Assembly: GCF_900091525.1 (NCBI RefSeq)
Contig: NZ_FMCU01000001.1
Location: forward strand, 434,001 to 498,000
DNA from: Micromonospora matsumotoense
Lineage (GTDB): Bacteria > Actinomycetota > Actinomycetes > Mycobacteriales > Micromonosporaceae
Length of the DNA stretch: 64,000 bases
Direction: 5' to 3'
Both the position numbers and the translations under genes were made by a program. Within the stretch, counting starts at the first letter, position 1. Each line of letters begins with the position of its first letter. The notes under the pieces were generated by a model that was not told the DNA's origin, did not search any database, and was given only the letters and a program-made list of their open reading frames with translations. This document shows positions 37,926 to 47,114 of this stretch, piece by piece.

Positions 37926-39328
37926 TTGCCCTCCAGTTCGTCGAGGGCGCGCTGCACCGCGCGCAGGTAGTCGACGTGGCCCACCTCGAACCAGTGCCGA
38001 CTGCTGTCCTTGACCTTCCCCGCGTACCGCTCCCCCGCGCCGGCCGCCGCCCGGGAGGCGAACGCGGCGGCCCGCTGCGGCTGCTCCCGACGCAGCCGCA
38101 GCGACCGGGCGAAGAGCACGGTCTGCCAGTGCGCCAGGGTGAACAACCCCGAGTCGGGCTGCAACAACCCGGCCACCGCCAGGGTCGGGTGGCCCGGCGG
38201 GAAGGCGTGCAGCCAGAGCCGGGGCCGGCCGGAGCCGTCGGCGTCGCCGAGGATCCCCGGGTCGAGGAACTCGAAGCGGGGCAGGTAACCGGTGGCGAAG
38301 ACGACCAGCTCCGGGTCGATCTCCCGACCGTCGGTGAGGGTCACCCCGCCGGGATGGAACCGGGCCACCTCCGGGACCGGGGTGATCTCGCCGTGGCCGA
38401 CGTAGTAGACCAGTTGGCTGTTGGCGATCGGGTGCGTCTCGTAGACCCGGTGGTCCGGCTTCGGCAGCCCGAACCGGGTCAGGTCGCCAACGGTCAGCCG
38501 CAGGGTCCGGTGGTAGAGCCACTGCCGCAGCCGCAGCGGCACCCGCCACGACAGCAGCGCGTCGTTGACCTGGTCGGCGGGGCGGCCGAGGACGTACTTC
38601 GGGGCGTACCAGTAGCCGCGGCGGGTGGAGTGCCAGCAGCGGGACGCCTGCTGGGCCGCCTCGACCGCCAGGTCACAGCCGGTGTTGCCGGCCCCGACCA
38701 CCAGCACCCGCTTGCCGCGCAGCTGGGCCGGGTCCTTGTAGGACGAGGCGTGCATGACCTCGCCCCGGAACTCCTCCAGCCCCTCGTAGCGGGGCAGTTT
38801 CGGCGACCAGTTGTGCCCGTTGGCGACCAGCACGGCGGCGTACCGGGAGGTGCGCTCGGGGCCGTATCCGCCGGTGCTGCGGGTGGTGACGTCCCACCGG
38901 TCGCCGTCGACCGGCTCCACCCGGACCACCTCGGTGCCGAACCAGATGTGCCGGCGCAGGTCGAAGTGGTCGGCGTACCGCTCGAAGTAGGACAACAGCT
39001 GGCTGTGGTGCGGGTAGTCCGGCCAGGAGTCCGGCATCGGGAAGTCGGGGAACTGGGTGAACGGCCGCGACGAGATCAGGTGGGTGCTGGCGTACACCGG
39101 GCTGCGGTCGTGCCGCCAGTTCCAGCCGCCGCCGACGCCGGTCTCCCGTTCGTAGCAGTCGACGCCGAACCCGTGCTCGGTGAGGTTCTTGACGGCGGTG
39201 AGGCCGCTGGCCCCGGCACCGATCACGCAGACCGTGTCGCCCCGGTCAGAGACCGGCCGGCCGTCCCGGCTCGGGGCGAGCGTCGTGGTCTCCGGATCGG
39301 GCCGGCCGTGCTCGGTGGAGGGGGACAC
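37922..39328 (-). CDS. Flavin-containing monooxygenase (class B FMO-type)
   Basis: 468 residues from a GTG preceded by AGGAGA. FAD site: VCVIGAGASGLTAVKNLTEHGFGVDCYERETGVGGGWNW. The class B fingerprint FxGxxxHxxxY is FRGEVMHASSY. NADPH site: VLVVGAGNTGCDLAVEAAQQA, with SRCWHSTRRGYWYAPK. VFATGYLPRFEFLDPGILG is the conserved ATG block. It uses NADPH and O2 to oxygenate a soft nucleophile or carbonyl compound; substrate unknown. Its stop overlaps the hydrolase start, so a short operon for modification and hydrolysis of one compound is likely. Confidence 0.9.
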   Translation of the reverse strand: MSPSTEHGRPDPETTTLAPSRDGRPVSDRGDTVCVIGAGASGLTAVKNLTEHGFGVDCYERETGVGGGWNWRHDRSPVYASTHLISSRPFTQFPDFPMPDSWPDYPHHSQLLSYFERYADHFDLRRHIWFGTEVVRVEPVDGDRWDVTTRSTGGYGPERTSRYAAVLVANGHNWSPKLPRYEGLEEFRGEVMHASSYKDPAQLRGKRVLVVGAGNTGCDLAVEAAQQASRCWHSTRRGYWYAPKYVLGRPADQVNDALLSWRVPLRLRQWLYHRTLRLTVGDLTRFGLPKPDHRVYETHPIANSQLVYYVGHGEITPVPEVARFHPGGVTLTDGREIDPELVVFATGYLPRFEFLDPGILGDADGSGRPRLWLHAFPPGHPTLAVAGLLQPDSGLFTLAHWQTVLFARSLRLRREQPQRAAAFASRAAAGAGERYAGKVKDSSRHWFEVGHVDYLRAVQRALDELEGK

Positions 39329-39490
39329 CGGGAATCTCCTTTTGTGCGGCCAGGTACGCCGGTTCGACGGGCATCCTCCCCGTACCCGCAGCCCTTGTCC
39401 AGCCCGGCTCGCGGGGGCGTGCGGACACGACGGCGGCTGGTCCCCGACCGGCCGCGACGGCCTGCCGGGGACGCCCTCCGCCCCGGCCGG

Positions 39491-40342
39491 TCAGCCGGCG
39501 GGCAACAGCAGGTCGACCAGGACCGGGAAGTGGTCGCTGGCCCGGCGGGTCGTCGGGGTGTCCACCACGTCGTAGCCGACCACCTCGACGCGCGGGTCCA
39601 CGAAGAGGGCGTCGATGCGCCGGCGCGGGTTGGTGCACGAGTAGGTGTGCCGGTCGGCCGCGTCGGCGGCGATCGCGGCGTCGGTCAGCCCGGCCGCGAC
39701 GGTGCCCCAGGCCGCGCCGTCCGGGCCCTCGTTGAGGTCGGCCCCGAAGACCACCGGCAGGTCGCTCGCGGCCAACTCCCGCTTGAGCAGGGCGGCCTGG
39801 CCGGGGCGTTCGACCGGGTCGGTGGCCAGGTGCGAACCGGCCAGCAGGAACCGGGCCCCGCCCACCTGACAGCGGGCGTACGCCGCGCCGCGCAGGTGCC
39901 GGCCCGGGGTGAGCGGGAACCGTTGACAGTGCGTCCCGGTCACCCGGACCCGCAGGCTGGTCAGCAGCAGGTTGCCCAGCGAGGGCAGGCCCCCGGCGGC
40001 CACCACCAGGCCGAACGAGTCGGCCAGCAGGGCGGATTTCTGCCGCCACCGGAACCGGCGCGGCGCCTCCTGCACGATCACCACGTCCGGGGCGGCCTCG
40101 CGGACCACGCTGGCCAGCGCCGCCGCGTCGTCGCGCTGGCTGTGGATGTTGTACGACACCACCCGCAGCGGCACCCGTGCGGCGTCGGCCGGGGCGGGCC
40201 CGCCGGCACCCGCCGCCGCTGAGGCCGGTGTCGCCGGCGGGGCGTTGCTCCCCGCGTCGGCGTCGGCCGGCGCGGTGACGGCGGGCGCGGCCTCGGCGGG
40301 CGCGGGGGCGTCCGGACGCCGGTCGGTCGGGCCGGTGCTCAT
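39491..40342 (-). CDS. Endonuclease/exonuclease/phosphatase-superfamily protein
   Basis: 283 residues, ATG start overlapping the glucokinase stop by 4 bases. The first 55 residues are a low-complexity Ala/Pro stretch without a signal peptide. The fold then reads LRVVSYNIHSQRDD (Asn), DVVIVQEAPRRF (metal Glu), LLAGSHLATDP (His), VVFGADLNEGPDG (Asp/Asn) and RRASDHFPVLVDLLLP (Asp-His pair), which are the active-site blocks of the EEP superfamily. Such enzymes cut phosphodiester or phosphoester bonds (DNA, sphingomyelin, inositol phosphates); substrate not determined. Last gene of an operon with DUF5304-like, SRPBCC and glucokinase genes. Confidence 0.86.
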   Translation of the reverse strand: MSTGPTDRRPDAPAPAEAAPAVTAPADADAGSNAPPATPASAAAGAGGPAPADAARVPLRVVSYNIHSQRDDAAALASVVREAAPDVVIVQEAPRRFRWRQKSALLADSFGLVVAAGGLPSLGNLLLTSLRVRVTGTHCQRFPLTPGRHLRGAAYARCQVGGARFLLAGSHLATDPVERPGQAALLKRELAASDLPVVFGADLNEGPDGAAWGTVAAGLTDAAIAADAADRHTYSCTNPRRRIDALFVDPRVEVVGYDVVDTPTTRRASDHFPVLVDLLLPAG

Positions 40343-41286
40343 CGGCGGCGGGCCAGGTCGGCGGCACCGATGACACCGGCGGTGTTGCCCAGCTCGGCGG
40401 GGCGTACCTCGGCCACCGGGAGCCGGCTGCGCTGGGCCAGCGCGTCGGCGAAGGACCGCCGGGTCGGGCCGAGCAGCAGGTCACCGGCGTCCACCACGCC
40501 ACCGCCGACCACCAGCACCTGCGGGTCGAGGATCTGGGCCATGTCGGCGAGGCTGGTGCCGAGCCAGCGGCCGATCTGGGCGAACGCCTCGGCCGAGATC
40601 GGGTCACCGGCCTGCGCGGCGGCGGTCACCATCGGGCCGGTGATCGCCTCGGCCTCGCCACCGGCCAACTCCAGCAGGGCGGTGGCCCGCTGCGGCTCCT
40701 GCCGGGCGCCGGCCCGGGCGAACCGGACCAGGGCGCTGCCGCTGGCGTACTGCTCGATGCAGCCGAGCCGGCCGCAGCCGCACTGGTGGCCGTCGGGGAC
40801 GGTGAGCATGTGCCCCAGCTCGGCGGCGATGCCGTGGGCGCCGCGGACCAGCTCACCGCCGAGCACGATGCCGCCGCCGACACCGGTGCCGATGGTGAAC
40901 ATGACCATGGAGTCGTCGGCGTCCCGGGCCGCGCCGTGCCGGAACTCGGCCCAGGCCGCCACGTTGCCGTCGTTCTCGACGATCACCGGCAGCCCGGTGG
41001 CGGTGCTGACGTAGTCGCGCAGCGGTTCGTCGCGCCAGGCCAGGTTGGGGGCGAAGAGCACGGTGGAGCGGGAGGCGTCGATCCAGCCGGCCGCGCCGAT
41101 CCCCACCGCGTCGACCTGGTAACCGACGGCCAGCTCGGTGACCAGCTCGATGATGACGTCGCGGGTCTTGCCGACATCGTCCGCGGGGGTGTCCCGCCGG
41201 GCCTGCACGAGAACCCGGCCGGTGTCGTCCACGACACCGCCGGCCACCTTCGTGCCACCGACGTCGACTCCGATGGTCAGCGTCAC
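40339..41286 (-). CDS. glkA: ROK-family glucokinase
   Basis: 315 residues from the GTG at 41286. It phosphorylates glucose with ATP (or polyphosphate in some relatives). ROK blocks: LTIGVDVGGTKVAGGVVDD (phosphate 1), VGIGAAGWIDAS, VENDGNVAAWAEF (catalytic Asp), MVMFTIGTGVGGGIVLGGELVRGAHGIAAELGHM and the zinc-binding CGCGRLGCIEQYASGSAL. By content it corresponds to GlkA (SCO2126) of Streptomyces as I recall. In Streptomyces GlkA is needed for glucose repression. The next gene downstream overlaps its stop. Confidence 0.93.
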   Translation of the reverse strand: MTLTIGVDVGGTKVAGGVVDDTGRVLVQARRDTPADDVGKTRDVIIELVTELAVGYQVDAVGIGAAGWIDASRSTVLFAPNLAWRDEPLRDYVSTATGLPVIVENDGNVAAWAEFRHGAARDADDSMVMFTIGTGVGGGIVLGGELVRGAHGIAAELGHMLTVPDGHQCGCGRLGCIEQYASGSALVRFARAGARQEPQRATALLELAGGEAEAITGPMVTAAAQAGDPISAEAFAQIGRWLGTSLADMAQILDPQVLVVGGGVVDAGDLLLGPTRRSFADALAQRSRLPVAEVRPAELGNTAGVIGAADLARRR

Positions 41287-41359
41287 CGCGGCCACTCCCC
41301 TCTGCTGTGCTGCCCGGCATCGACCGAAACCGGCCGTACGCTGCCGGGATGTCCGGTGG

Positions 41360-42043
41360 TCAGGCCCCGTCGCCTGGTGCGTCCCCGTCCACGCCGGCCG
41401 GCGCGCGCGAGGCGGGCACCACGCCGCCGTCGGCCGTGGGCCGGACCTGCTGGGCCGGCACGGCCGGCCCGGCGTCGTCGACGGGCGGTGCGGGGACGGC
41501 CGGTGCGACCGCGTCCTCCGCCCGGGTGGCGGCGGACCAGACGTCCCGCTCGGGCGCCGACGCAGAATCATGCCCGGTGCGGGTGGCCTCGCGCCACACA
41601 TGATCGGCCTCGGAATCGGAAGGGCCGGCCCGACCGGTCGTCGCGCTGGCGTCACCGGGCGTCCCGTGGGATGCTTCCCCGCCTGTGGGCGGGCTGAAGG
41701 CGCGCATCAGGCTGGCGACGCCGGCCGCCAGATCACCCGCGCCGGTGGCGAGCCGTTCGGCGAACTCGGGGCTCGGATCGCGCAACGCGGCGATAGCCCG
41801 GCAGATCGGACAGATGCAGCACTCCGTCGATCCGGTGCTGAAACCGTCGGCCCGGTGGCTGCCGCCGGCCGGGCGGGACGGGCCGGCACTGTGACCGAGG
41901 ACACCCGAGACGATCCCACCGAGCGGACCCCACGGTCCCGCCCCCGAGCCGGTGCCGGCGGACGCCAACCGGGCCGTCGCGATCAGCGTGGCGACCAGCC
42001 GTTCCGCTTCCTCCCGGGCCGAGCCCGGTTCCGTTGCGCCCAT
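41360..42043 (-). CDS. DUF5304-like acidic conserved protein
   Basis: 227 residues from the ATG at 42043, with GGAGGAG upstream. Residues 9-25 are a helix (AREEAERLVATLIATAR). The conserved centre is CCICPICRAIAALRDPSPEFAERLATGAGDLAAGVASLMRAF, with a CxxCxxC-like cysteine cluster that may bind a metal; the rest is disordered Ala/Gly/Pro/Ser sequence. A DUF5304-type protein at this place beside glucokinase and SRPBCC genes is known from Streptomyces. Function unknown. Confidence 0.75.
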   Translation of the reverse strand: MGATEPGSAREEAERLVATLIATARLASAGTGSGAGPWGPLGGIVSGVLGHSAGPSRPAGGSHRADGFSTGSTECCICPICRAIAALRDPSPEFAERLATGAGDLAAGVASLMRAFSPPTGGEASHGTPGDASATTGRAGPSDSEADHVWREATRTGHDSASAPERDVWSAATRAEDAVAPAVPAPPVDDAGPAVPAQQVRPTADGGVVPASRAPAGVDGDAPGDGA

Positions 42044-42080
42044 GGTCGGCTCCTCCGTCGTGTCGCCGGCCGTTGTGTCG

Positions 42081-42533
42081 CTACGCCGCACCGGGTGCTT
42101 CTACCCGGCGCTTGAGCTGCTTCAACGCCGTATCCATGATCATTTTTTCGGCCTTGCGGCGAAACATGCCGAGCATGCCCACCGACAGTTCGACCTCCAG
42201 CGTGTAGGTCACCGTGCAGGTGCCGTCCGGGTTGCCGACCAGGTCGTACGAGCCACGCTGGGTCTTCTGCATCTTCGAGGGCGCCACCAGGTGCCACTCG
42301 ACGCGGGACAGGTCCTCGGCGTACTCGTAGGCCAGCACGTACTCGTCGGCCATCACCCCGGCGTCGATGGTGAACCGGACCTGGCTGGCGTAGCCGTCCT
42401 CGTACTCCTCGACGACCTCGGTCCGACGCACCGCCTCGGTCCACTCCGGGTAACTCGCGAAGTCGCAGATGACCGCCGCCACCCGGTCCGGTGACGCGCC
42501 GACGATGATCGACTGGGTGGAGGAGTCCGCCAT
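42081..42533 (-). CDS. SRPBCC / polyketide cyclase-like protein (Rv2185c type)
   Basis: 150 residues, ATG start. Helix-grip fold: STQSIIVGASPDRVAAVICDFASYPEWTEAVRRTEVVEEYEDGYASQVRFTIDAGVMADEYVLAYEYAEDLSRVEWHLVAPSKMQKTQRGSYDLVGNPDGTCTVTYTLEVELSVGM. Such proteins bind hydrophobic ligands in a cavity. No catalytic residue can be named. There is no Shine-Dalgarno: TAGCCT stands 7 bases before the ATG on the coding strand, so the message may be leaderless. First gene of the operon running to the EEP gene. It is divergent from the acyl-CoA synthetase gene. Confidence 0.87.
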   Translation of the reverse strand: MADSSTQSIIVGASPDRVAAVICDFASYPEWTEAVRRTEVVEEYEDGYASQVRFTIDAGVMADEYVLAYEYAEDLSRVEWHLVAPSKMQKTQRGSYDLVGNPDGTCTVTYTLEVELSVGMLGMFRRKAEKMIMDTALKQLKRRVEAPGAA

Positions 42534-42723
42534 GGGGGGAGGCTACCCGGCGTGCCCGCCGGACGCCCCGCTCCACCCCCGAAGCGCGGTCCGGGCCACC
42601 CCCGGGCGGGGTCCGGGCCGGTGGGCGGGCAACCTGCCTGGCGCGTTCGCCGGGGCGGCCGGGTAGGTTTCGACCATGCCGGCCCGGGTTCGGCCCGGCC
42701 AGTGCGAGCACGAGGGAGTGCAG

Positions 42724-44523
42724 GTGCGCGAGTTCTCCGTTCCGCCGATCGTCAGCATCGGCGACGCGGCAAACCTGACCGACCCGGTCTGGGACAACGC
42801 CGACGCCGCGCCGGACGCGGTGCAGTTCGTCCGGCCCGCCGCGGACGGCCGCGCCCGGGTCGACGTCACCTGCCGGCAGTTCCGCGACGAGGTCGTGACG
42901 GTCGCCCTGGGCCTGGCCGGGGCGGGTATCGCCCCCGGTGACCGGGTCGCCCTGATGAGCCGCACCCGCTACGAGTGGACCCTGCTCGACTACGCCATCT
43001 GGGCGGCCGGCGCGGTCACCGTCCCGATCTACGAGACGTCCAGCGCCGAACAGGCCGCCTGGATCCTCGCCGACTCCGGTGCGGTCGCGGTGGTGGTGGA
43101 GACCAACAGCCACGCCACCCTGGTCGCCGGGGTCCGGGACCGGCTCCCCGAGCTGCGCGACGTGTGGCAGATCGAGCTGGGCGGGGTGGACGAGATCGTG
43201 GCCGCCGGCGCGTCGGTCGACCCGGACGAGATCGAGCGCCGCCGCACCTCGGTCCGCGCCGCCGACGTCGCCACGATCATCTACACCAGCGGCACCACCG
43301 GCCGCCCCAAGGGCTGCGTGCTGACCCACCGCAACATGTACGCCGACATCGCCAACGCCGTGCCGGTGCTGCCGAACCTGTTCCGGCCGGGGGCCTCGAC
43401 CCTGCTCTTCCTCCCCCTGGCGCACGCCTTCGCCCGGCTCATCCAGATCGGCGTCGTGCAGGCCCGGGCCACCATGGCGCACTGCGCCGACACCCGGGAC
43501 CTGGTCGCCCAGCTCCAGGAGTTCCAGCCGACCTTCGTGCTCTCCGTACCCCGGGTCTTCGAGAAGGTCTACAACGGCGCGCGGCAGAAGGCCCAGGCCG
43601 ACGGCAAGGGCGCGATCTTCGACCGGGCGGAGAAGGTCGCCATCGCCTGGAGTGAGGCGCAGGAGACCCCGCAGGGTCCCGGGTTGGCGCTGCGCGCCCA
43701 GCACGCCCTCTTCGACCGGCTGGTCTACCGCAAGCTGCGGGCCGCGCTCGGTGGCCGCTGCCGGGATGCGATCTCCGGCGGCGCACCGCTCGGCGCCCGG
43801 CTCGGGCACTTCTTCCGGGGCATCGGGGTGACCATCTGCGAGGGGTACGGCCTCACCGAGACCTCGCCCGCCGCCGCGGCCAACCTGCCCACCGGCACGA
43901 AGATCGGCACCGTCGGCCGGCCGCTGCCCGGCGTGACCATCCGGATCGCCGACGACGGCGAGATCCTGATCGCCGGTGACCTGATCTTCCAGGGCTACTG
44001 GAAGAACGAGTCGGCCACCGCCGAGGCGCTCGCCGACGGCTGGTTCCGCACCGGCGACCTGGGACACCTCGACGACGACGGCTTCCTCAGCATCACCGGC
44101 CGCAAGAAGGAGATCATCGTGACGGCCGCCGGCAAGAACGTCGCCCCGGCCGTGCTGGAGGACCAGGTCCGGTCGCACCCGCTGGTCAGCCAGTGCGTGG
44201 TGGTCGGTGACCGGCAGCCGTTCATCGCCGCCCTGGTCACCATCGACGAGGAGGCGCTGCCGAAGTGGCTGGCCGGGCACGGGCTGCCCGAGGACACCCC
44301 GGTCGCCCGACTGCTGACGCACGACGGGCTGCGGGCCGAGATCCAGGGCGCGGTGGACACCGCCAACCTGGCGGTCTCCAAGGCGGAGGCGATCAAGGTG
44401 TTCCGCATCCTGCCCCGCGACTTCACCGAGGCGACCGGCGAGTTGACCCCCTCGCTCAAGGTCAAGCGGCAGGTCGTCCACAAGACGTACGCGGCCGAGA
44501 TCGCGGACATCTACCAAGGCTGA
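42724..44523 (+). CDS. fadD15: Long-chain fatty-acid CoA ligase (FadD15-like)
   Basis: 599 residues from the GTG at 42724, preceded by GAGGGAG at 6 bases (ATG 42676 is the alternative, without a clear site). An ANL-superfamily adenylate-forming enzyme: it activates a fatty acid with ATP to an acyl-adenylate and then to acyl-CoA. A3 motif YTSGTTGRPKGCVLTH, then AISGGAPLGARLGHFFRGIGVTICEGYGLTETSPAA (A5), WFRTGDLGHLDDDGFLSITGRKKEIIVTAAGKNVAP (A7/A8) and the C-terminal LTPSLKVKRQVV with the catalytic Lys. By position between an SRPBCC gene and pimB' it corresponds to FadD15 (Rv2187). Confidence 0.94.
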   Translation: MREFSVPPIVSIGDAANLTDPVWDNADAAPDAVQFVRPAADGRARVDVTCRQFRDEVVTVALGLAGAGIAPGDRVALMSRTRYEWTLLDYAIWAAGAVTVPIYETSSAEQAAWILADSGAVAVVVETNSHATLVAGVRDRLPELRDVWQIELGGVDEIVAAGASVDPDEIERRRTSVRAADVATIIYTSGTTGRPKGCVLTHRNMYADIANAVPVLPNLFRPGASTLLFLPLAHAFARLIQIGVVQARATMAHCADTRDLVAQLQEFQPTFVLSVPRVFEKVYNGARQKAQADGKGAIFDRAEKVAIAWSEAQETPQGPGLALRAQHALFDRLVYRKLRAALGGRCRDAISGGAPLGARLGHFFRGIGVTICEGYGLTETSPAAAANLPTGTKIGTVGRPLPGVTIRIADDGEILIAGDLIFQGYWKNESATAEALADGWFRTGDLGHLDDDGFLSITGRKKEIIVTAAGKNVAPAVLEDQVRSHPLVSQCVVVGDRQPFIAALVTIDEEALPKWLAGHGLPEDTPVARLLTHDGLRAEIQGAVDTANLAVSKAEAIKVFRILPRDFTEATGELTPSLKVKRQVVHKTYAAEIADIYQG

Positions 44524-44537
44524 CTACGATCCGTCAC

Positions 44538-46229
44538 GTGTCCGCCTCCACAGCCGCCCGCCCCCAGACGCGACCCGTCGCCGCCGCCGCGCGCGCGGTG
44601 ATGCTCGCGCTGGTCGGCGCCCTGACCCTGATCGCCACCCGCGATCCCGCCCAGCTCTGGTGGATCGCCCTGTTGGCGGTCGCCGGGGCGCCCGCCCTGC
44701 TGGCCCCCGAACACCGGTTGATCGGCCCGTTGAGCCGGCTCGCCGAGGCGGTGGTGATCGGGCTGGCCGCCAGCCAGGTCGCCGTCTCCTCCGCCCTCGG
44801 CTCGTCGGTCGGCGGGCTGGGCGCCTCGGCCGTGCTGCCCTACCTGGCGGTGCCGGTGACCGTCACCGCGCTGCGCCGGCAGTTCCGCGAGGGAGCGGTG
44901 CTGCTCGGGGTCACCGCGGCCACCCTGCTGGTGGCCGGCGGTTTCACCGAGGTCGACGGCGGGCGGCAGCTGGGCCAGCCGGGCTACCTGGCGGTCTGCG
45001 CCCAGTGGCTGATCCTCGCCGGGCTCGGCCTCTACGCCGCCGGCACGCTGCACCAGGTGATGCGGGTCCGCGCCGAGGGCAAGCCCCAGCCGTACGCCGA
45101 GGCGACCCGGCTGCTGACCCAGCTGCGTACGGTCGCCCGGCAGCTGCCCGGGGCCACCCTCGACCCGGGCGGCATCTCCGAGCACCTGCTGGAGGAGCTG
45201 CGTACCGTCGCCCCCGGCAACCGGGGCGCGGTGCTGTCGGCCAGCGGCGGCGGACGACTGGTGGTGCTCGCCCAGGTCGGCGTGGACCGGGTCGACTGGG
45301 AGACGACGCTGGACTCCGACTCGGCGATCGCCGACGCCTGGGCCAGCCAGCAGCCGCAGACCGCAGCCCGGTCGCAGGCCCGCTCGCACGCCGGCGGGGA
45401 CGTCTCGTCGCTGATCGTGCCGCTGGTCGCCGGGGTCCGTACGGTCGGCCTGGTGGTGCTGGAGGCGGACGCGGCGCACGCCTACCCACCGCCGGTGGTG
45501 TCCCGGGTGACCGCGCTGACCGGCCCGGCCGCGCTGCGGCTGGAGGCGGCGCTGCTCTTCGACGACGTACGCTCGCTGGCCACCAACGAGGAGCGGCAGC
45601 GGCTGGCCCGGGAGATCCACGACGGGGTGGCGCAGGAGCTGGTGATGGTCGGCTACGGCATCGACAACGCGCTGGCCTACGTCGACGAGGACCCGAAGGA
45701 GACGGCCGAGGCGCTGCGCACCCTGCGCGGCGAGGTGACCCGGGTGATCACCGAGCTGCGGCTGAGCCTGTTCGAGCTGCGCAGCGAGGTGGACCGGCAC
45801 GGCGGCCTGGCGGCGGCGATCGCCGAGTACGCCCGCACCGTGGGCTCGGCCGGCGGGTTGCGGGTGCACCTGTCGCTCGACGAGTCGACCGCCCGGCTAC
45901 CGGCCGCCACCGAGGCCGAGTTGCTGCGCATCGCGCAGGAGGCGGTGACCAACGCCCGCAAGCACGCCGGGGCGTCGAATCTCTGGGTCACCTGTGAAGT
46001 GGACCCCCCGTACGCGCAAATTGAAGTGTCGGATGACGGTCACGGCATCGGTGACCAGCGCACCGACGGTCACTACGGCCTTGCGATCATGGCGGAGAGG
46101 GCGGAACGTATCCGGGGCCGGTTGGAGATCAGTCCCCGGCACCCCAGCGGAACGACCGTGGCGGTGGTGGTGGGTTCGTCGCCCCGGCGCGATAACGTGC
46201 GTGGCAGCGCAGCAGCAGAAGTGGAGTAA
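44538..46229 (+). CDS. Sensor histidine kinase, NarL/DegS-type
   Basis: 563 residues from the GTG at 44538, 15 bases after the acyl-CoA synthetase. N-terminal 150 residues hold five to six membrane helices. A linker with a GAF-like unit follows (about 180-330), then HisKA_3 dimerisation helix with EERQRLAREIHDGVAQELVMVGYGIDNAL (phosphoacceptor His361) and the HATPase_c part with TEAELLRIAQEAVTNARKHAGASN and VSDDGHGIGDQRTDGHYGLAIMAERAE. It phosphorylates the adjacent response regulator. The signal is unknown, but membrane and GAF regions suggest a small molecule or membrane state. Confidence 0.93.
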   Translation: MSASTAARPQTRPVAAAARAVMLALVGALTLIATRDPAQLWWIALLAVAGAPALLAPEHRLIGPLSRLAEAVVIGLAASQVAVSSALGSSVGGLGASAVLPYLAVPVTVTALRRQFREGAVLLGVTAATLLVAGGFTEVDGGRQLGQPGYLAVCAQWLILAGLGLYAAGTLHQVMRVRAEGKPQPYAEATRLLTQLRTVARQLPGATLDPGGISEHLLEELRTVAPGNRGAVLSASGGGRLVVLAQVGVDRVDWETTLDSDSAIADAWASQQPQTAARSQARSHAGGDVSSLIVPLVAGVRTVGLVVLEADAAHAYPPPVVSRVTALTGPAALRLEAALLFDDVRSLATNEERQRLAREIHDGVAQELVMVGYGIDNALAYVDEDPKETAEALRTLRGEVTRVITELRLSLFELRSEVDRHGGLAAAIAEYARTVGSAGGLRVHLSLDESTARLPAATEAELLRIAQEAVTNARKHAGASNLWVTCEVDPPYAQIEVSDDGHGIGDQRTDGHYGLAIMAERAERIRGRLEISPRHPSGTTVAVVVGSSPRRDNVRGSAAAEVE

Positions 46230-46236
46230 CTCGAGG

Positions 46237-46905
46237 ATGACCACAAGCCCGACACCGGCCACCCGTACCAAGGTCCTCCTTGTCGACGATCACGACCTGA
46301 TCCGCAAGGGGCTGCGGCACGCCTTCGAGCGTGACCGTCAGTTCGAGGTCGTCGGCGAGGCCGCCACGGCGGCGGAGGGCGTGCGCCAGGCCGGCGCGCT
46401 GCAACCGGACGTCGTGATCATGGACCTGCGGCTCCCCGACGGCAGCGGCCTGGAGGCCACCCGGGCGCTGCGCAAGTCCAGCGCCTCGATGGGCATCGTG
46501 GTGCTCACCATGTACGCCGGCGACGACCAGCTCTTCGGCGCGCTGGAGGCGGGGGCGAGCGCCTTCGTGCCGAAGACCGCGCCGGCCGACGAGGTGGTCG
46601 CCGCCGCCCGGCACGCCGCCTCCTCGCCCAGCGCGTTCACCGCGGCCGACCTGGCCGAGGCGATGAAGCGTCGGCTGGCCCCGTCCGGCCCGCAGCTCTC
46701 CCCCCGTGAGGGTCAGGTGCTGCGGCTGCTCGCCGACGGCATGAGCGTGGCCGGCATCGCCAAGCAGCTCTTCGTCAGCGAGTCCACCGCCAAGACCCAC
46801 ATCTCCAAGCTCTACGAGAAGCTGGGCGCGGCCAACCGGGCGCAGGCGTTGATGACCGCCCTGCGGTTGGGCCTGCTCGAGGCGCCGGACGCACCGAAGT
46901 TCTGA
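46237..46905 (+). CDS. NarL/LuxR-type response regulator
   Basis: 222 residues, ATG start 7 bases after the kinase stop. Receiver domain: KVLLVDDHDLIRKGLRHAF with acidic pair, VIMDLRLPDGSGLEATRAL with phospho-acceptor Asp63, IVVLTMYAGD and the conserved Lys in AFVPKTAPADE. The C-terminal LuxR HTH reads LSPREGQVLRLLADGMSVAGIAKQLFVSESTAKTHISKLYEKLGAANRAQALMTALRLGLL. It and the preceding histidine kinase form a two-component system; target genes are not known. A 16-bp hairpin lies beyond the stop. Confidence 0.95.
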   Translation: MTTSPTPATRTKVLLVDDHDLIRKGLRHAFERDRQFEVVGEAATAAEGVRQAGALQPDVVIMDLRLPDGSGLEATRALRKSSASMGIVVLTMYAGDDQLFGALEAGASAFVPKTAPADEVVAAARHAASSPSAFTAADLAEAMKRRLAPSGPQLSPREGQVLRLLADGMSVAGIAKQLFVSESTAKTHISKLYEKLGAANRAQALMTALRLGLLEAPDAPKF

Positions 46906-46926
46906 GGCGGGCCCCGCCCGCCGGGC

Positions 46927-46964
46927 CGACCGGCCCGGGTCCCCCGCCGGACCCGGGCCGGTCG
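46927..46964 (+). terminator. Terminator hairpin after the two-component operon
   Basis: Perfect 16-bp arms (46927-46942, 46949-46964) with a 6-base loop, 21 bases after the response-regulator stop. Confidence 0.7.
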
Positions 46965-47114
46965 CCGACCGACCTGCCGGTGGCGATCGCTCCCGGTAAG
47001 GGGACGGTCGCGCACGGATCACGGTCTTTGCACCGGCACAGCTGACGGGCAGAATACCCGGGTGAACCGCACGGACGAGGGCGCTCGCGGCGGTACTCGA
47101 CAAAGGGGTTGGGG